Assembly: GCF_026342735.1 (NCBI RefSeq)
Contig: NZ_JAPEMM010000001.1
Location: 620,001-684,000 of the forward strand
Length of the DNA: 64,000 bases
Direction: 5' to 3'
Source: Streptomyces sp. NBC_00193
GTDB lineage: Bacteria > Actinomycetota > Actinomycetes > Streptomycetales > Streptomycetaceae
A program made the translations under genes and the position numbers. Numbering within the stretch: the stretch's first letter is position 1; the number at the start of each line of letters is the position of its first letter. Below, piece by piece: positions 27,776 through 35,882 of this stretch. Under the pieces are notes generated by a model, which was not told the origin of the DNA, made no database searches, and saw nothing but the letters and a program-made list of their open reading frames with translations.

Positions 27776-27812
27776 GCGCCGTAGGGCACCGCCGGCACCT
27801 CGACGACCTCGA

Positions 27813-28988
27813 CTACCTCGGCTCGTACACCCGCTTGTGCCCGAACAGCCCGGCCAGCCGGTACGGCCCGGTGGTCTCCCTCGGCGCGGGGTGGTCGCCG
27901 CCGTCGACCGGGAAGGCCTGCTCGTGGCGTTCCCGGTAGTCGGCGTAGCCGATCTCCCGGCGCCCGGCGATCGCCTCTCGGTGCTGCTCGGAGCGCAGGT
28001 GCGCGCGGTAGCCCGGGACCGGGACTCCGGCGAAGAACTCGGCGACGCTGCCCGACCCGTAGCTGAGCAGGCCGATGGCCTGCCCGGTCAGATCGTCGGC
28101 GTTGTCGAGCAGGGCGGCCAGCCCGAGGTACACGGATGCGGTGTAACTGTTTCCGATGTCCTCGTTGTAGGCCGTCGTCCGCCCGACGGCGCGGACGACC
28201 TCGGCCTCGTCGACTTCCCGCCCGCAGGTCTCGAGCAGGGCCCGGTGAGCCTTGTGGGCCATCTTCGTGAACGGCTGGTGGTAGCAGAACGCCGCGAACT
28301 CCTCGAACGCACGGCCGCCTTGCTCGGTGTAATCCTTCCACGCACCGTCCATGGCCTGCAGGTACGCGGAGACGGACTCCTTCCCGTCGACCAGGGCGGT
28401 GGTGAGGTAGTTCGGCCGCCAGAAATCCATGATGTCGGCGGTGAACACCCCCGACGGCTCCTCGATGCGCACCAGAGCGGGGTCCGCGCTGATCAGCATG
28501 GCCACCGCCGCGGCCCCCTGGGTGGCCTCGCCCGGCTGGTCCAGCTCGTACTTCGAGACGTCGCTCGCGATCACGAGGACCTGCTGCGAGGGGTCGCGGT
28601 GGACGAGCCCGATGGCGAACTGCAGGGCCGCGGTCCCCCCGTAGCAGGCCTGCTTGAGCTCGACGACGCGGGTGGCGGAGGGCATCGACAGCAGCGAGTG
28701 CACGTGGATGCCAGCCGCCTTCGCCTGGTCGACGGAGGACTCGGTGGCGAAGACGACCGTACGGATCCGGTCGGCGCCGTGCCGGGCGAGGACGGGGGCG
28801 GCAGCGGCAGCCCCCATCGTCACGATGTCCTCGTCGGCGGCGGGCACGCTCATCGACCGCTGGCCGATGCCCACGTGGTACTTGCCCAGCTCGGTGCCGT
28901 TGTGGGCGGCCAGCGTCTCGTGCGTGAGGACGAGCTGGCCGGTGGCGAAGGAAAGGTCGTGGATTCCGACCGCGAGGTCCCTGGGCAT
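27813..28988 (-). CDS. mvaS: Hydroxymethylglutaryl-CoA synthase
   Basis: A 391-residue cytosolic thiolase-fold enzyme condensing acetyl-CoA with acetoacetyl-CoA to HMG-CoA, the first committed mevalonate step. The nucleophile Cys115 sits in ELKQACYGGTAALQFA. The general base is probably Glu83 (FATESSVDQAK). The acid His lies in FCYHQPFTKMAHK, and GNSYTASVYLGLAAL and SYGSGSVAEFF complete the active site. The ATG at 28986-28988 begins 2 bp after the HMG-CoA reductase stop, with GGTAGAG as RBS, and it is the last gene of the operon. Substrate acetoacetyl-CoA is probably supplied by the divergent NphT7-type enzyme rather than a thiolase. Length and motifs match bacterial MvaS. Confidence 0.96.
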   Translation of the reverse strand: MPRDLAVGIHDLSFATGQLVLTHETLAAHNGTELGKYHVGIGQRSMSVPAADEDIVTMGAAAAAPVLARHGADRIRTVVFATESSVDQAKAAGIHVHSLLSMPSATRVVELKQACYGGTAALQFAIGLVHRDPSQQVLVIASDVSKYELDQPGEATQGAAAVAMLISADPALVRIEEPSGVFTADIMDFWRPNYLTTALVDGKESVSAYLQAMDGAWKDYTEQGGRAFEEFAAFCYHQPFTKMAHKAHRALLETCGREVDEAEVVRAVGRTTAYNEDIGNSYTASVYLGLAALLDNADDLTGQAIGLLSYGSGSVAEFFAGVPVPGYRAHLRSEQHREAIAGRREIGYADYRERHEQAFPVDGGDHPAPRETTGPYRLAGLFGHKRVYEPR

Positions 28989-28990
28989 CT

Positions 28991-30061
28991 CTACCGTCCG
29001 ATCTTCGTGGTCGATGTCGTCGAGGGCGTGCGCTCCAGTGCGACGTGCGCCCGCATGAGTTCGCCCGGGTTGGTCTGCGCGGCCATGAGGGAGAGCTCGC
29101 CGCACAGCACCGTCGCCGCGATCATGACCGCGAGTCGCCGTGCGTTCTCCCCGGGCTCGCGCTCTTCGCGGCAGCCCAGGCGCGTCAGGTTCTCCTCGAC
29201 GAAGTCGAGTCCCTTTCCGTTGCCGACCGTTCCGACGATCAGGTTCGGCAGGGTGCAGGAGAAGTACAGGTCGCCGTCCCGGTCCTCGGCCACGGTCACG
29301 CCCTGGGAGCCTTCGACGATGTTGGCCGCGTCCTGGCCCGTCGCCAGGTAGAACCCGAGCAGCATGTTCGCGTAGTGGGCGTTGGCCGAGCGGATTCCGC
29401 CGGCGAGCAGGGTGCCGATCAGGTTCTTGCGCACGTTCAGCTCGGCTATCGCGCCGGCCGAGGTGTGCAGCACGTCGCGGACGATCTCGCGCGGCACGAG
29501 CAGCTCGGTGACCACGTTCTTGCCCCGGCCGAGGATGCCGTTGATGGCGGTGGCCTTCTTGTCGGTGCAGTAGTTCGCGGAGATCGAGCCGTACTCGATC
29601 CCCGGAATGGCACCGAGGATGTGCTTCAGGAGCGCGTCCGCGGCCAGCGTGGCCATGTTGTGCCCGGAGGCGTCGCCGGTGCTGAACTCGAACCGCAGGA
29701 AGAGCAGGTTGGCCACGATCTCGTGGCGGAACCCGATCAGTTCGACGAAGCGGCCGCAGGTGCGGACGACGGCGCGCAGCTCGTCGAACCGGGCGTCGAC
29801 CTCGAGCGCCGCCAGGTACGCGGTCTGCGCGTCCTGGGCCGTGACGAGCACCGAGCGCGTCATCCGCTCGTCGATGAGGGTGGCGACGATGCCCTGCTCG
29901 ACCAGCCTGGAGATCTTCGCCCCGCGGTTGACGGAGGGCCACAGGGGCGACTCGTACGTGGCGAGCGGGACCTCCGTCTCGACGTTCGCCACGTTCCCCG
30001 AAATCCTGAGGGGGCCTACCCACTTCAGGGGAACGCCTGCGACCGCGTGCGTGTCGTTCAT
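28991..30061 (-). CDS. Hydroxymethylglutaryl-CoA reductase (class I-like, NADPH)
   Basis: A 356-residue soluble reductase converting HMG-CoA to mevalonate. Signatures: a substrate loop with catalytic Glu (ATYESPLWPSVNRGAKI), GDASGHNM (residues about 130-137, cofactor/substrate Asp and Met), the catalytic Lys region ANYCTDKKATAINGILGRGK, ENLTR and VAEDRDGD. Like the Streptomyces sp. CL190 enzyme it lacks a membrane anchor. The start at 30059-30061 overlaps the isomerase stop (ATGA), so the two are translationally coupled. It is the sixth gene of the operon. The class assignment to the eukaryote-like class I rests on the overall motif pattern. Confidence 0.95.
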   Translation of the reverse strand: MNDTHAVAGVPLKWVGPLRISGNVANVETEVPLATYESPLWPSVNRGAKISRLVEQGIVATLIDERMTRSVLVTAQDAQTAYLAALEVDARFDELRAVVRTCGRFVELIGFRHEIVANLLFLRFEFSTGDASGHNMATLAADALLKHILGAIPGIEYGSISANYCTDKKATAINGILGRGKNVVTELLVPREIVRDVLHTSAGAIAELNVRKNLIGTLLAGGIRSANAHYANMLLGFYLATGQDAANIVEGSQGVTVAEDRDGDLYFSCTLPNLIVGTVGNGKGLDFVEENLTRLGCREEREPGENARRLAVMIAATVLCGELSLMAAQTNPGELMRAHVALERTPSTTSTTKIGR

Positions 30062-31173
30062 CGGATCTCTCCAACCGTTTCGTGAGCGGTGTCGTGGGAG
30101 TGGGTGTGGGAGCGGGAGCGGGAGCGGGTGGCCAGCCGGCGGGTGTCGATCCCCCGGTCGGCGCAGAAGGCGCGCAGGTCGCCGTGGACGAGTACGTCGC
30201 ACCGGCTCAGATCGGCCGGGGTGCGCGCGCCCAGCGCGGTCATCAGTGCTTCCACCTGGTCGAGCCAGGTGGTGATCCGCGTGATCAGGGCGGACGGGCC
30301 GCCGTCGAGGACGGTCCGCAGGAATCCTCCGGACACGCCCACGGCGGCGGCGCCGAGCGCCAGTCCGCGCACCACGTCGAGCGGGTTGCGGACGCCGCCG
30401 GACGCCAGTACCGGGATGGCGGCGTGCTGGGAGTCCAGCAGGCAGGCGGGGGCTGATTGGCCCCAGCCGTTGAGGTAGCCGTAGTCGGCGTGCTTGCGCC
30501 GGTCGTTCTCGATGCGCGCGAAGTCCGTGCCGCCGCGGCCGGCGACGTCGGCCACGCGCACGCCCATGTCGCTCAGGGCCGAGATGGTTTCGCGGCTCAG
30601 TCCGAAGCCGACTTCCTTCACGATCACCGGGACGTCGGGGCCGACTCCGTCCGCGATCTTCTCGATCTGCGGCCCCCAGGAGGAGAAGGAGCGGTCGCCC
30701 TCCGGCATGACCGTTTCCTGGATGACGTTGAGGTGGATCTGCAGGGCGTCCGCCTGCAACAGGTCCACGGCCCGCCGCGCCTTCTCCACGGAGGCGTTGG
30801 CGTTGATGTTCGCCATGACGAACCCGTCCGGGTTCTCGCGGCGCAGCACGCCGAAGGTGTCGGCCACGGACTCGTCGGCGAAGTAGGCGCTCATGGAGCC
30901 GGTCGCGATGGGCACTCCGGTCTCGCGGGCGGCGATCGCCAGGTCCCGGTTGATGGCGCCGGTCCTCGCGCTGCCGCCGGTCATCGCGTTGATGTACAGC
31001 GGCACCTTCCATTCCATGCCGCCGAACCGCGTGACCAGCGACGCGTCGGAGCGGTCGATGCCGGCCAGGGCGTGGTGGACGAAGGACACCTCGTCGAACT
31101 GGTTGTAGCCGCCCAGGTGGCGTTGTTGCTCGGCGGCGAACCGCACGTGGTCGTCCTTGCGCTCAGCGATCAT
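30058..31173 (-). CDS. fni: Type 2 isopentenyl-diphosphate isomerase (FMN-dependent)
   Basis: A 371-residue TIM-barrel flavoenzyme interconverting IPP and DMAPP. Motifs: N-terminal RKDDHVRFA, FMN/substrate sites NAMTGGSARTGAINRDLA, GSMSAYF, IHLNVIQETVMPEGDRSF (catalytic Gln and Glu), VIVKEVGFG and VADVAGRGGTDFARIE, and the Gly-rich phosphate loop LASGGVRNPLDVVRGLALGA. It is followed by an Arg-Ser/His-rich tail (about 345-365) encoded by a hexanucleotide repeat. The ATG at 31171-31173 overlaps the phosphomevalonate kinase stop by 4 bp. Because Streptomyces normally use the MEP route, which makes both isomers, an isomerase is needed when flux comes from mevalonate. Confidence 0.96.
   Translation of the reverse strand: MIAERKDDHVRFAAEQQRHLGGYNQFDEVSFVHHALAGIDRSDASLVTRFGGMEWKVPLYINAMTGGSARTGAINRDLAIAARETGVPIATGSMSAYFADESVADTFGVLRRENPDGFVMANINANASVEKARRAVDLLQADALQIHLNVIQETVMPEGDRSFSSWGPQIEKIADGVGPDVPVIVKEVGFGLSRETISALSDMGVRVADVAGRGGTDFARIENDRRKHADYGYLNGWGQSAPACLLDSQHAAIPVLASGGVRNPLDVVRGLALGAAAVGVSGGFLRTVLDGGPSALITRITTWLDQVEALMTALGARTPADLSRCDVLVHGDLRAFCADRGIDTRRLATRSRSRSHTHSHDTAHETVGEIR
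30094..30131. repeat. Hexanucleotide repeat in the 3' end of fni
   Basis: GTGGGA/GCGGGA-type 6-bp units repeat about six times and encode the RSRSRSHTHSH tail of the isomerase. The tail lies outside the conserved barrel and may vary in length between strains. Confidence 0.75.
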
Positions 31174-32309
31174 GCTGCGCTCCCTTTCGTCGACTGGAGA
31201 TGGATCGGCACGGGGAGCACCCCTGCGGCGGCCCATCCCTTCCGCAGGTGCGCGATCTGCTCGTGCACCGTGGCGTCTTCCGCCGTGGCGTCCAGCAGCG
31301 CGATGCCACAGTCGCCGCCTCCGGCGCCCGACGGTTTCCCCGCCCCGCCGGCGGTCTCGGCGGCGTCGCACAGCGCGGTCAGCGTGGGGGTGAAGATTCC
31401 GAGCCGGACCTCTTCGTCCAGTTCGGCGAGCATCCGGCGGGCGCCCCTGACCTGCCGGAGCAGCTCGGGGCCGTCGCCCCGTTCGAGTGCGTCGACCGAG
31501 GCGCGCACACACGTGTCGCTGCGTTCCAGGAAGCTCCGTTGGGACGCGCTGCCCTGCCACGCGCGCCGTCCGAGGCTCCCGACCAGGGAGGCGGTGCTGG
31601 CCGGCCGGCCGGTCCAGCCCACTTCGACCGCCAGCCCACGGGGCGACGGCAGCCGTCGTATCCCGAACCCCGGCCACGGCGTACGGAGCGACTCCTCGAT
31701 GCCCCGGCGCTGCACGAGGTCGAGTACGGCGGCCCGATCGGGCGCCCGGTACTCGATCCATCCGCCCCAGACGCTCGCGGCGAGATCGCCGCCGGAGGAA
31801 CGGGCGTCGAGCCGCGCCGTCGCGAGCATCGCGAGCCGGAACCGGTCCTCGTGCGACAGCTCCATGCCGTAGTACGCGGCTACGGCGGACACCGAGGCGA
31901 CCGTCACCGCGCCGCTCGATCCCAGGCCGAGCTTGGTTCCCTCGTGGTGCAGGCGACTGCTGATCGAGAGGTGGACGGGAGGTGCGGACAGGCCCTGCTC
32001 GGCCATCAGCCCCTCGACCGTTTCGATCGCCGACACCACGTGGGTGAGGCCGTCCCGCACCCGTTGTTCGTCGTCCGCGCCGAGTGCGGCGAGCCCGCCG
32101 TCACCCCGGCGCAGTCGCGCCTCTCCCGGGCAGAGGTCGGAATCGATCACTACGTCGGCACCGCCGCTGTGGGCCGCCGATGCGGTGACGGAGACCTGCC
32201 GGTCGACGGCTGCGAGGATCGCCGGGTGGCCCGGCTGCACCACCGCGTACTCGCCGACGATGAACAGCTTGCCCGGCGCGTGCCGGGTCACCGTTCTCGT
32301 ACCGGTCAC
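31170..32309 (-). CDS. Phosphomevalonate kinase (GHMP family)
   Basis: A 379-residue kinase phosphorylating mevalonate-5-phosphate to the diphosphate. GHMP motif 1 HAPGKLFIVGEYAVV (about 9-23), motif 2 GTKLGLGSSGAVTVASVSAV (ATP loop) and motif 3 KPSGAGGGDCGIAL near the C terminus are intact. ARSSGGDLAASVWGGWIEYR matches the phosphomevalonate kinase subgroup. The GTG at 32307-32309 overlaps the decarboxylase stop (GTGA). It is part of the seven-gene overlapping operon. The motif set separates it from the mevalonate kinase and decarboxylase paralogues next door. Confidence 0.93.
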   Translation of the reverse strand: MTGTRTVTRHAPGKLFIVGEYAVVQPGHPAILAAVDRQVSVTASAAHSGGADVVIDSDLCPGEARLRRGDGGLAALGADDEQRVRDGLTHVVSAIETVEGLMAEQGLSAPPVHLSISSRLHHEGTKLGLGSSGAVTVASVSAVAAYYGMELSHEDRFRLAMLATARLDARSSGGDLAASVWGGWIEYRAPDRAAVLDLVQRRGIEESLRTPWPGFGIRRLPSPRGLAVEVGWTGRPASTASLVGSLGRRAWQGSASQRSFLERSDTCVRASVDALERGDGPELLRQVRGARRMLAELDEEVRLGIFTPTLTALCDAAETAGGAGKPSGAGGGDCGIALLDATAEDATVHEQIAHLRKGWAAAGVLPVPIHLQSTKGSAA

Positions 32310-33367
32310 TGTTCGTCCGCCGTACGCAGCCGGGCTCCCGGACCGCGCCGGGCAGTGAGCACCGAGCATCCGGGGGCGGCGGCCAGCAGCGTTTCGGCTA
32401 CCCGGGGCGCTGCCTCGGGGTGGCAGAGCACCTTGACGTTCGGTCCGGCGTCCATGGTCGCGTAGGCCGCGACGCCGTCCTTGCGGAGCTGCAGGACGCC
32501 GTCGAGGACGGCCACCGTGGCCGGTGACAGGTAGCGCACCGCCGGCCGCGCGGCCAGCATCGTCGCGTGCATGCCGAGGGCGTTGCGCTCCGCGATCTCC
32601 CCCACCGCGTCGAGGTCGCCGCGGAGCAGCGCCGCGCGCATGTCGGTCAGGTCGCCCTTGCTCGACGTCGCCCAGGCCTGGTAGAGCGGCGAGGTCTCGA
32701 CGGTCCGCCGCATCGCCGCCCGGCTGGACACGGCCTTGGGGCCGGCGTTGACCAGGGCGACCACCAGGGCGGGGTCGAAGTCGGGGAGGGGCACCGGCTC
32801 GGCGTAGGAGCTGAGGTCCGCCGCCTCGCCGACGCCCTGGCCCGCGTGGCACAGGGCGAAGCCGCCGAATATCGACCGGGAGGCCGAGGCGGAGCCGCGC
32901 CGGGCGAGCCGGGAGAGCGCCGTCGGGTCGAGGTCCAGCCCGTACGCGGCGGTGGCGGCGACGGCCAGGGCGGCGAACCCGCTCGCCGACGAGGCCAGTC
33001 CCGCCCCGGTGGGGACGGCGTTGCGGGTGTCGACGGCGGCCCGTTCGGTACGCCCGGCCAACTTCCGTACCAGGTCCAGGAAGACGACGACGCGCCGGCG
33101 CGGCTCACCCTCCGCGGGCCTTCCGTCGAGGATGACGCTGTCGGTCTGCGCCTCCGGGTCGAGCCGGACGGTGGTGTTCGTCGGGAAGACGTCGAGGGTC
33201 ATCGACAGGCTGTCGACGTACGGGATGACGAGTTCCTCGTCGCGCTTGCCCCAGTACTTGATCAGCGCGATGTTGGGGTGGGCGACGGCGGTCGACCCGG
33301 GGCCGAGAAGGCTTCCCTGCGGCCGTTCCGTCCGTTCCGCCAGTCCCAAATTGTGGTTAATCGTCAT
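32306..33367 (-). CDS. mvaD: Diphosphomevalonate decarboxylase
   Basis: A 353-residue GHMP-fold enzyme converting mevalonate diphosphate to IPP with ATP. Signatures: AHPNIALIKYWGKRDEELVI (about 29-48), TGAGLASSASGFAALAVA (phosphate loop), SASRSIFGGFA, and DAGPNVKVLC with the catalytic Asp near the C terminus. The protein closely resembles the Streptomyces sp. CL190 enzyme as I remember it. The ATG at 33365-33367 overlaps the mevalonate kinase stop by 11 bp and has GGGAAGG about 10 nt upstream. An in-frame TTG three codons earlier (33376) sits too close to that RBS and was rejected. Confidence 0.95.
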   Translation of the reverse strand: MTINHNLGLAERTERPQGSLLGPGSTAVAHPNIALIKYWGKRDEELVIPYVDSLSMTLDVFPTNTTVRLDPEAQTDSVILDGRPAEGEPRRRVVVFLDLVRKLAGRTERAAVDTRNAVPTGAGLASSASGFAALAVAATAAYGLDLDPTALSRLARRGSASASRSIFGGFALCHAGQGVGEAADLSSYAEPVPLPDFDPALVVALVNAGPKAVSSRAAMRRTVETSPLYQAWATSSKGDLTDMRAALLRGDLDAVGEIAERNALGMHATMLAARPAVRYLSPATVAVLDGVLQLRKDGVAAYATMDAGPNVKVLCHPEAAPRVAETLLAAAPGCSVLTARRGPGARLRTADEQ

Positions 33368-34502
33368 GGTTTGCAAACCTTCCCGTCGGGACTACCCAGG
33401 TACGGACGGCGCCGGCTTCGTGGAGGCTCCGGACGGTCGCCTCTGCCTGGCGCGGCTCTGCGGCCAGCGCGATCACGCAGCCGCCCAGTCCGCCGCCGCT
33501 GATCTTGGCGCCCAGGCTGCCGGCCGCCAGAGCGGCCTCGACCAGCCCGTCGATCCGGTCCGTACTGAGCCCCAACTCGTGCAGCAGCTTGTGGTTTTCT
33601 GTCATGCGTGCGCCGAAGTCGCTTGTTCGGCCGTGCGCGAGGTCGCGTGCGGCGGCACGGGTCAGGCGCGAGGCGCCGAGGATGAAGTCCGCCTGCGTTT
33701 GCGCGCTGCGCTCGAACTTCCGCCACAGGAGCTCGACCGCCTCCTTGGTGCTGCCGCTGACCCCGCTGTCCGCGAGGACGAACAGCCCGTCGAACGCGTA
33801 GGACGGGGGGCCTTCACCGGCGTCGCCGTCGGTCCGCTCGGGGGAATGCCCGGCGGGATGAGCGGCGGGATGAGCGGCGGAATGCCCGGGGGCGTACCCC
33901 GGCATGGGCACGGGCAGTTCCCGGGCGGTGCCGGAGCGGAAGAGGAGGGGAGACGTCGCGCCGGTGGCGAGCGCGTCGATGCCGCTCGACCTGCCGTGCG
34001 CCACCTTCTCCGAAGCCTGCACGAGATCGAACACCTCGCGGGCGTCCAGCCGGCGGTCGAAGAGGTCCGCCAGGGCCAGCACGGCCGCCCGGGCGCAGGC
34101 GGCGCTGGAGCCGAGCCCGCGGCCCTGCGGGATCGCGCAGTCGATGATCACGTCGACACACACGTGGCCGTCGACACCCGTGATCGCCTTGAAGTCCGGG
34201 AGCAGGCACCGCAGGCCGTCCGCGGCAAGCGCCGTGACCGCCCCCGGCCCCGGACCCGCCATGGCGAAGGAGATCCTGTCCGCGCCTTCGTCGGAACACC
34301 GCAATCGCCTGGCGGTCGCGGTCACCGGCAATTGCGGGACCGGAATGGCCAGCGCCGGAGCGCCGTAGACGACGGCGTGCTCGCCGAGCAGAATGGCCTT
34401 CGCGTGGGCGCGCCCCCATCCGATCCGGCCCTCTTCGAGGTCCATGTCACCCGGGGCGGCAGTGCGGTCGGGATACGTCTGCGCATTCGTCAGCGTCATC
34501 AT
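33357..34502 (-). CDS. Mevalonate kinase (GHMP family)
   Basis: A 381-residue kinase producing mevalonate-5-phosphate. Motif 1 AHAKAILLGEHAVVYGAPAL (about 32-51), motif 2 IPQGRGLGSSAACARAAV and motif 3 AKISGGGLGGCVIAL are present, with the EKVAHGRSSGIDALAT segment typical of mevalonate kinases. An insertion of about 20 residues (GHSAAHPAAHPAGHSPE, around 207-225) encoded by 12-bp tandem repeats lies in a surface-loop position. The ATG at 34500-34502 overlaps the prenyl synthase stop (ATGA); a second ATG follows immediately. It is the second gene of the operon. Confidence 0.95.
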   Translation of the reverse strand: MMTLTNAQTYPDRTAAPGDMDLEEGRIGWGRAHAKAILLGEHAVVYGAPALAIPVPQLPVTATARRLRCSDEGADRISFAMAGPGPGAVTALAADGLRCLLPDFKAITGVDGHVCVDVIIDCAIPQGRGLGSSAACARAAVLALADLFDRRLDAREVFDLVQASEKVAHGRSSGIDALATGATSPLLFRSGTARELPVPMPGYAPGHSAAHPAAHPAGHSPERTDGDAGEGPPSYAFDGLFVLADSGVSGSTKEAVELLWRKFERSAQTQADFILGASRLTRAAARDLAHGRTSDFGARMTENHKLLHELGLSTDRIDGLVEAALAAGSLGAKISGGGLGGCVIALAAEPRQAEATVRSLHEAGAVRTWVVPTGRFANHDD

Positions 34503-35587
34503 CGAGCTCGCTGCGTGGCATTGATCGCCATCGTGGCGAGCTGTTCCTTTGCGGGGGTGGTGGCGCTGCTGGATTCCAGTACGCCCATGGCCCGGTCGGT
34601 CCTTTGCGCGATCTGGCGCTCGATCCGGTCCACCGCACCGACATGGACGAATATGTCCCGCAGGGTGTCTATCTCGTTCTCGGAGAGCTCGGTCCCTATT
34701 TTCGCCCTGAGGAACCTCGCCGCCTGCGGATCGTATTCATCCGCTTGCTGGAGCGCCGTCGCGAGCAGCACCGTTCGCTTTCCCTCCCGAAGGTCGTCGC
34801 CCGAGGGCTTTCCCGTCACCGCCGGGTCGCCGAAAACGCCCAGCAGGTCGTCGCGGAGCTGGAACGCGATCCCGATGTCCGCCCCGAACGCCCCGTAGGC
34901 GGCGACGAGATCCGGCCCCGCGCCGGCGATCGCGGCGCCGAACTGCAGCGGGCGCTCCACCGTGTAGGAGGCCGTCTTGTACTGGTTGACGCGCAGGGCC
35001 GCATCGACGCTCTCGTCGTCGCCCGCCTGGTTGATCACGTCGAGCAGCTGGCCGTACAGGACCTCCGAGCGCACCGCGGACCACACCGGCCCGACCCGGG
35101 TCTGCGCTTCCGCCGACAACCCCGATGCGCGCACCATGACGTCGGACCACGTCTGGGCCAAGTCCCCCACCAGGATGGCGGTTCCCGTACCGAAGGCCTC
35201 GGGGTCACCGGAGAAGCGCCGGGTCCGATGCCGCGCGGCCAGGGCCACATGAGCGGCGGGACGGCCGCGGCGGGTGTCGGACGCGTCGATGATGTCGTCG
35301 TGTATCAGGGCCGACGCGTGCAGCAGTTCGAGCCCCGCGCAGGCGGTCAGCACTGCCGTGGCGCCCGGATCGTCCTGGTCGCCGCCGGCACCGATCCAGC
35401 CCAGCCAGGCGAAGACCGGCCGGACCCGCTTTCCGCCGTGCAGGACGTAGTTCTCCAGCTCCGCGACCACGGCCGCGAAGTCCTGGCCGAGCGCGTCGGC
35501 TTCGGCTCGGCGCTGGCCGAAGAAGTCACTGATCACGGCGTCGATGGCAGTCGTATCCACGGCTGCCCCGAGATAACTGACGGTCAT
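34499..35587 (-). CDS. Polyprenyl diphosphate synthase, probably geranylgeranyl diphosphate synthase
   Basis: A 362-residue trans-isoprenyl diphosphate synthase, first gene of the mevalonate operon. The first aspartate-rich motif is DDIID (in LIHDDIIDASDTRRGRP), the second is DDLLG (in QLRDDLLGVFGD), with GGKRVRP for diphosphate binding. The residues four and five before the first motif are Ala and Ser, both small, which predicts a chain longer than C15; C20 is likeliest, by analogy with the CL190-type operon. The ATG at 35585-35587 has GGGAGA at about 9 nt. Product length cannot be settled from sequence. It is the only isoprenoid-chain enzyme in the window, so the pathway ends here at a soluble prenyl diphosphate. 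Confidence 0.92.
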   Translation of the reverse strand: MTVSYLGAAVDTTAIDAVISDFFGQRRAEADALGQDFAAVVAELENYVLHGGKRVRPVFAWLGWIGAGGDQDDPGATAVLTACAGLELLHASALIHDDIIDASDTRRGRPAAHVALAARHRTRRFSGDPEAFGTGTAILVGDLAQTWSDVMVRASGLSAEAQTRVGPVWSAVRSEVLYGQLLDVINQAGDDESVDAALRVNQYKTASYTVERPLQFGAAIAGAGPDLVAAYGAFGADIGIAFQLRDDLLGVFGDPAVTGKPSGDDLREGKRTVLLATALQQADEYDPQAARFLRAKIGTELSENEIDTLRDIFVHVGAVDRIERQIAQRTDRAMGVLESSSATTPAKEQLATMAINATQRAR

Positions 35588-35717
35588 GCTCTCATCTCCC
35601 GGTCGAGGTGACGGTCACTCTCATAATCAATCTCGTACCTGCACTCGCAGTTGCGCGAATTCGCCGAGATCGCGTCACGGATCGGCATGCTTCGATGTTA
35701 TCCACGGGGCGTCAACC

Positions 35718-35745
35718 TGCCCACTACTCAACCGAGTAGTGGGCA
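35718..35745. promoter_or_regulatory. Perfect 12-bp inverted repeat in mevalonate divergent promoter region
   Basis: TGCCCACTACTC (35718-35729), loop AACC, GAGTAGTGGGCA (35734-35745). It is midway between the divergent prenyl synthase and NphT7-type genes, so it cannot be a terminator for either. Its centre ACTCAACCGAGT recurs with one change at 35780-35791. Likely operator. Confidence 0.65.
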
Positions 35746-35779
35746 TCAGCAGGGGCGGAGCGCGTGCGGGCGGAATGCC

Positions 35780-35791
35780 ACTCAAGCGAGT
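35780..35791. promoter_or_regulatory. Second copy of the ACTCAASCGAGT operator core
   Basis: ACTCAAGCGAGT, 54 bp downstream of the first core (35726-35737) and differing from it at one base. It extends to CACTC-AAGC-GAGTG (35779-35792). Two similarly spaced sites suggest cooperative binding by a dimeric regulator. Confidence 0.55.
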
Positions 35792-35882
35792 GAGACATTT
35801 CGCGTCAGGGAAATACGCGTGCATCTCGTGTCACGATGAGCCGACTGCTTTCGATTGCCGGTCCGGACAACACGGGGCGGTC

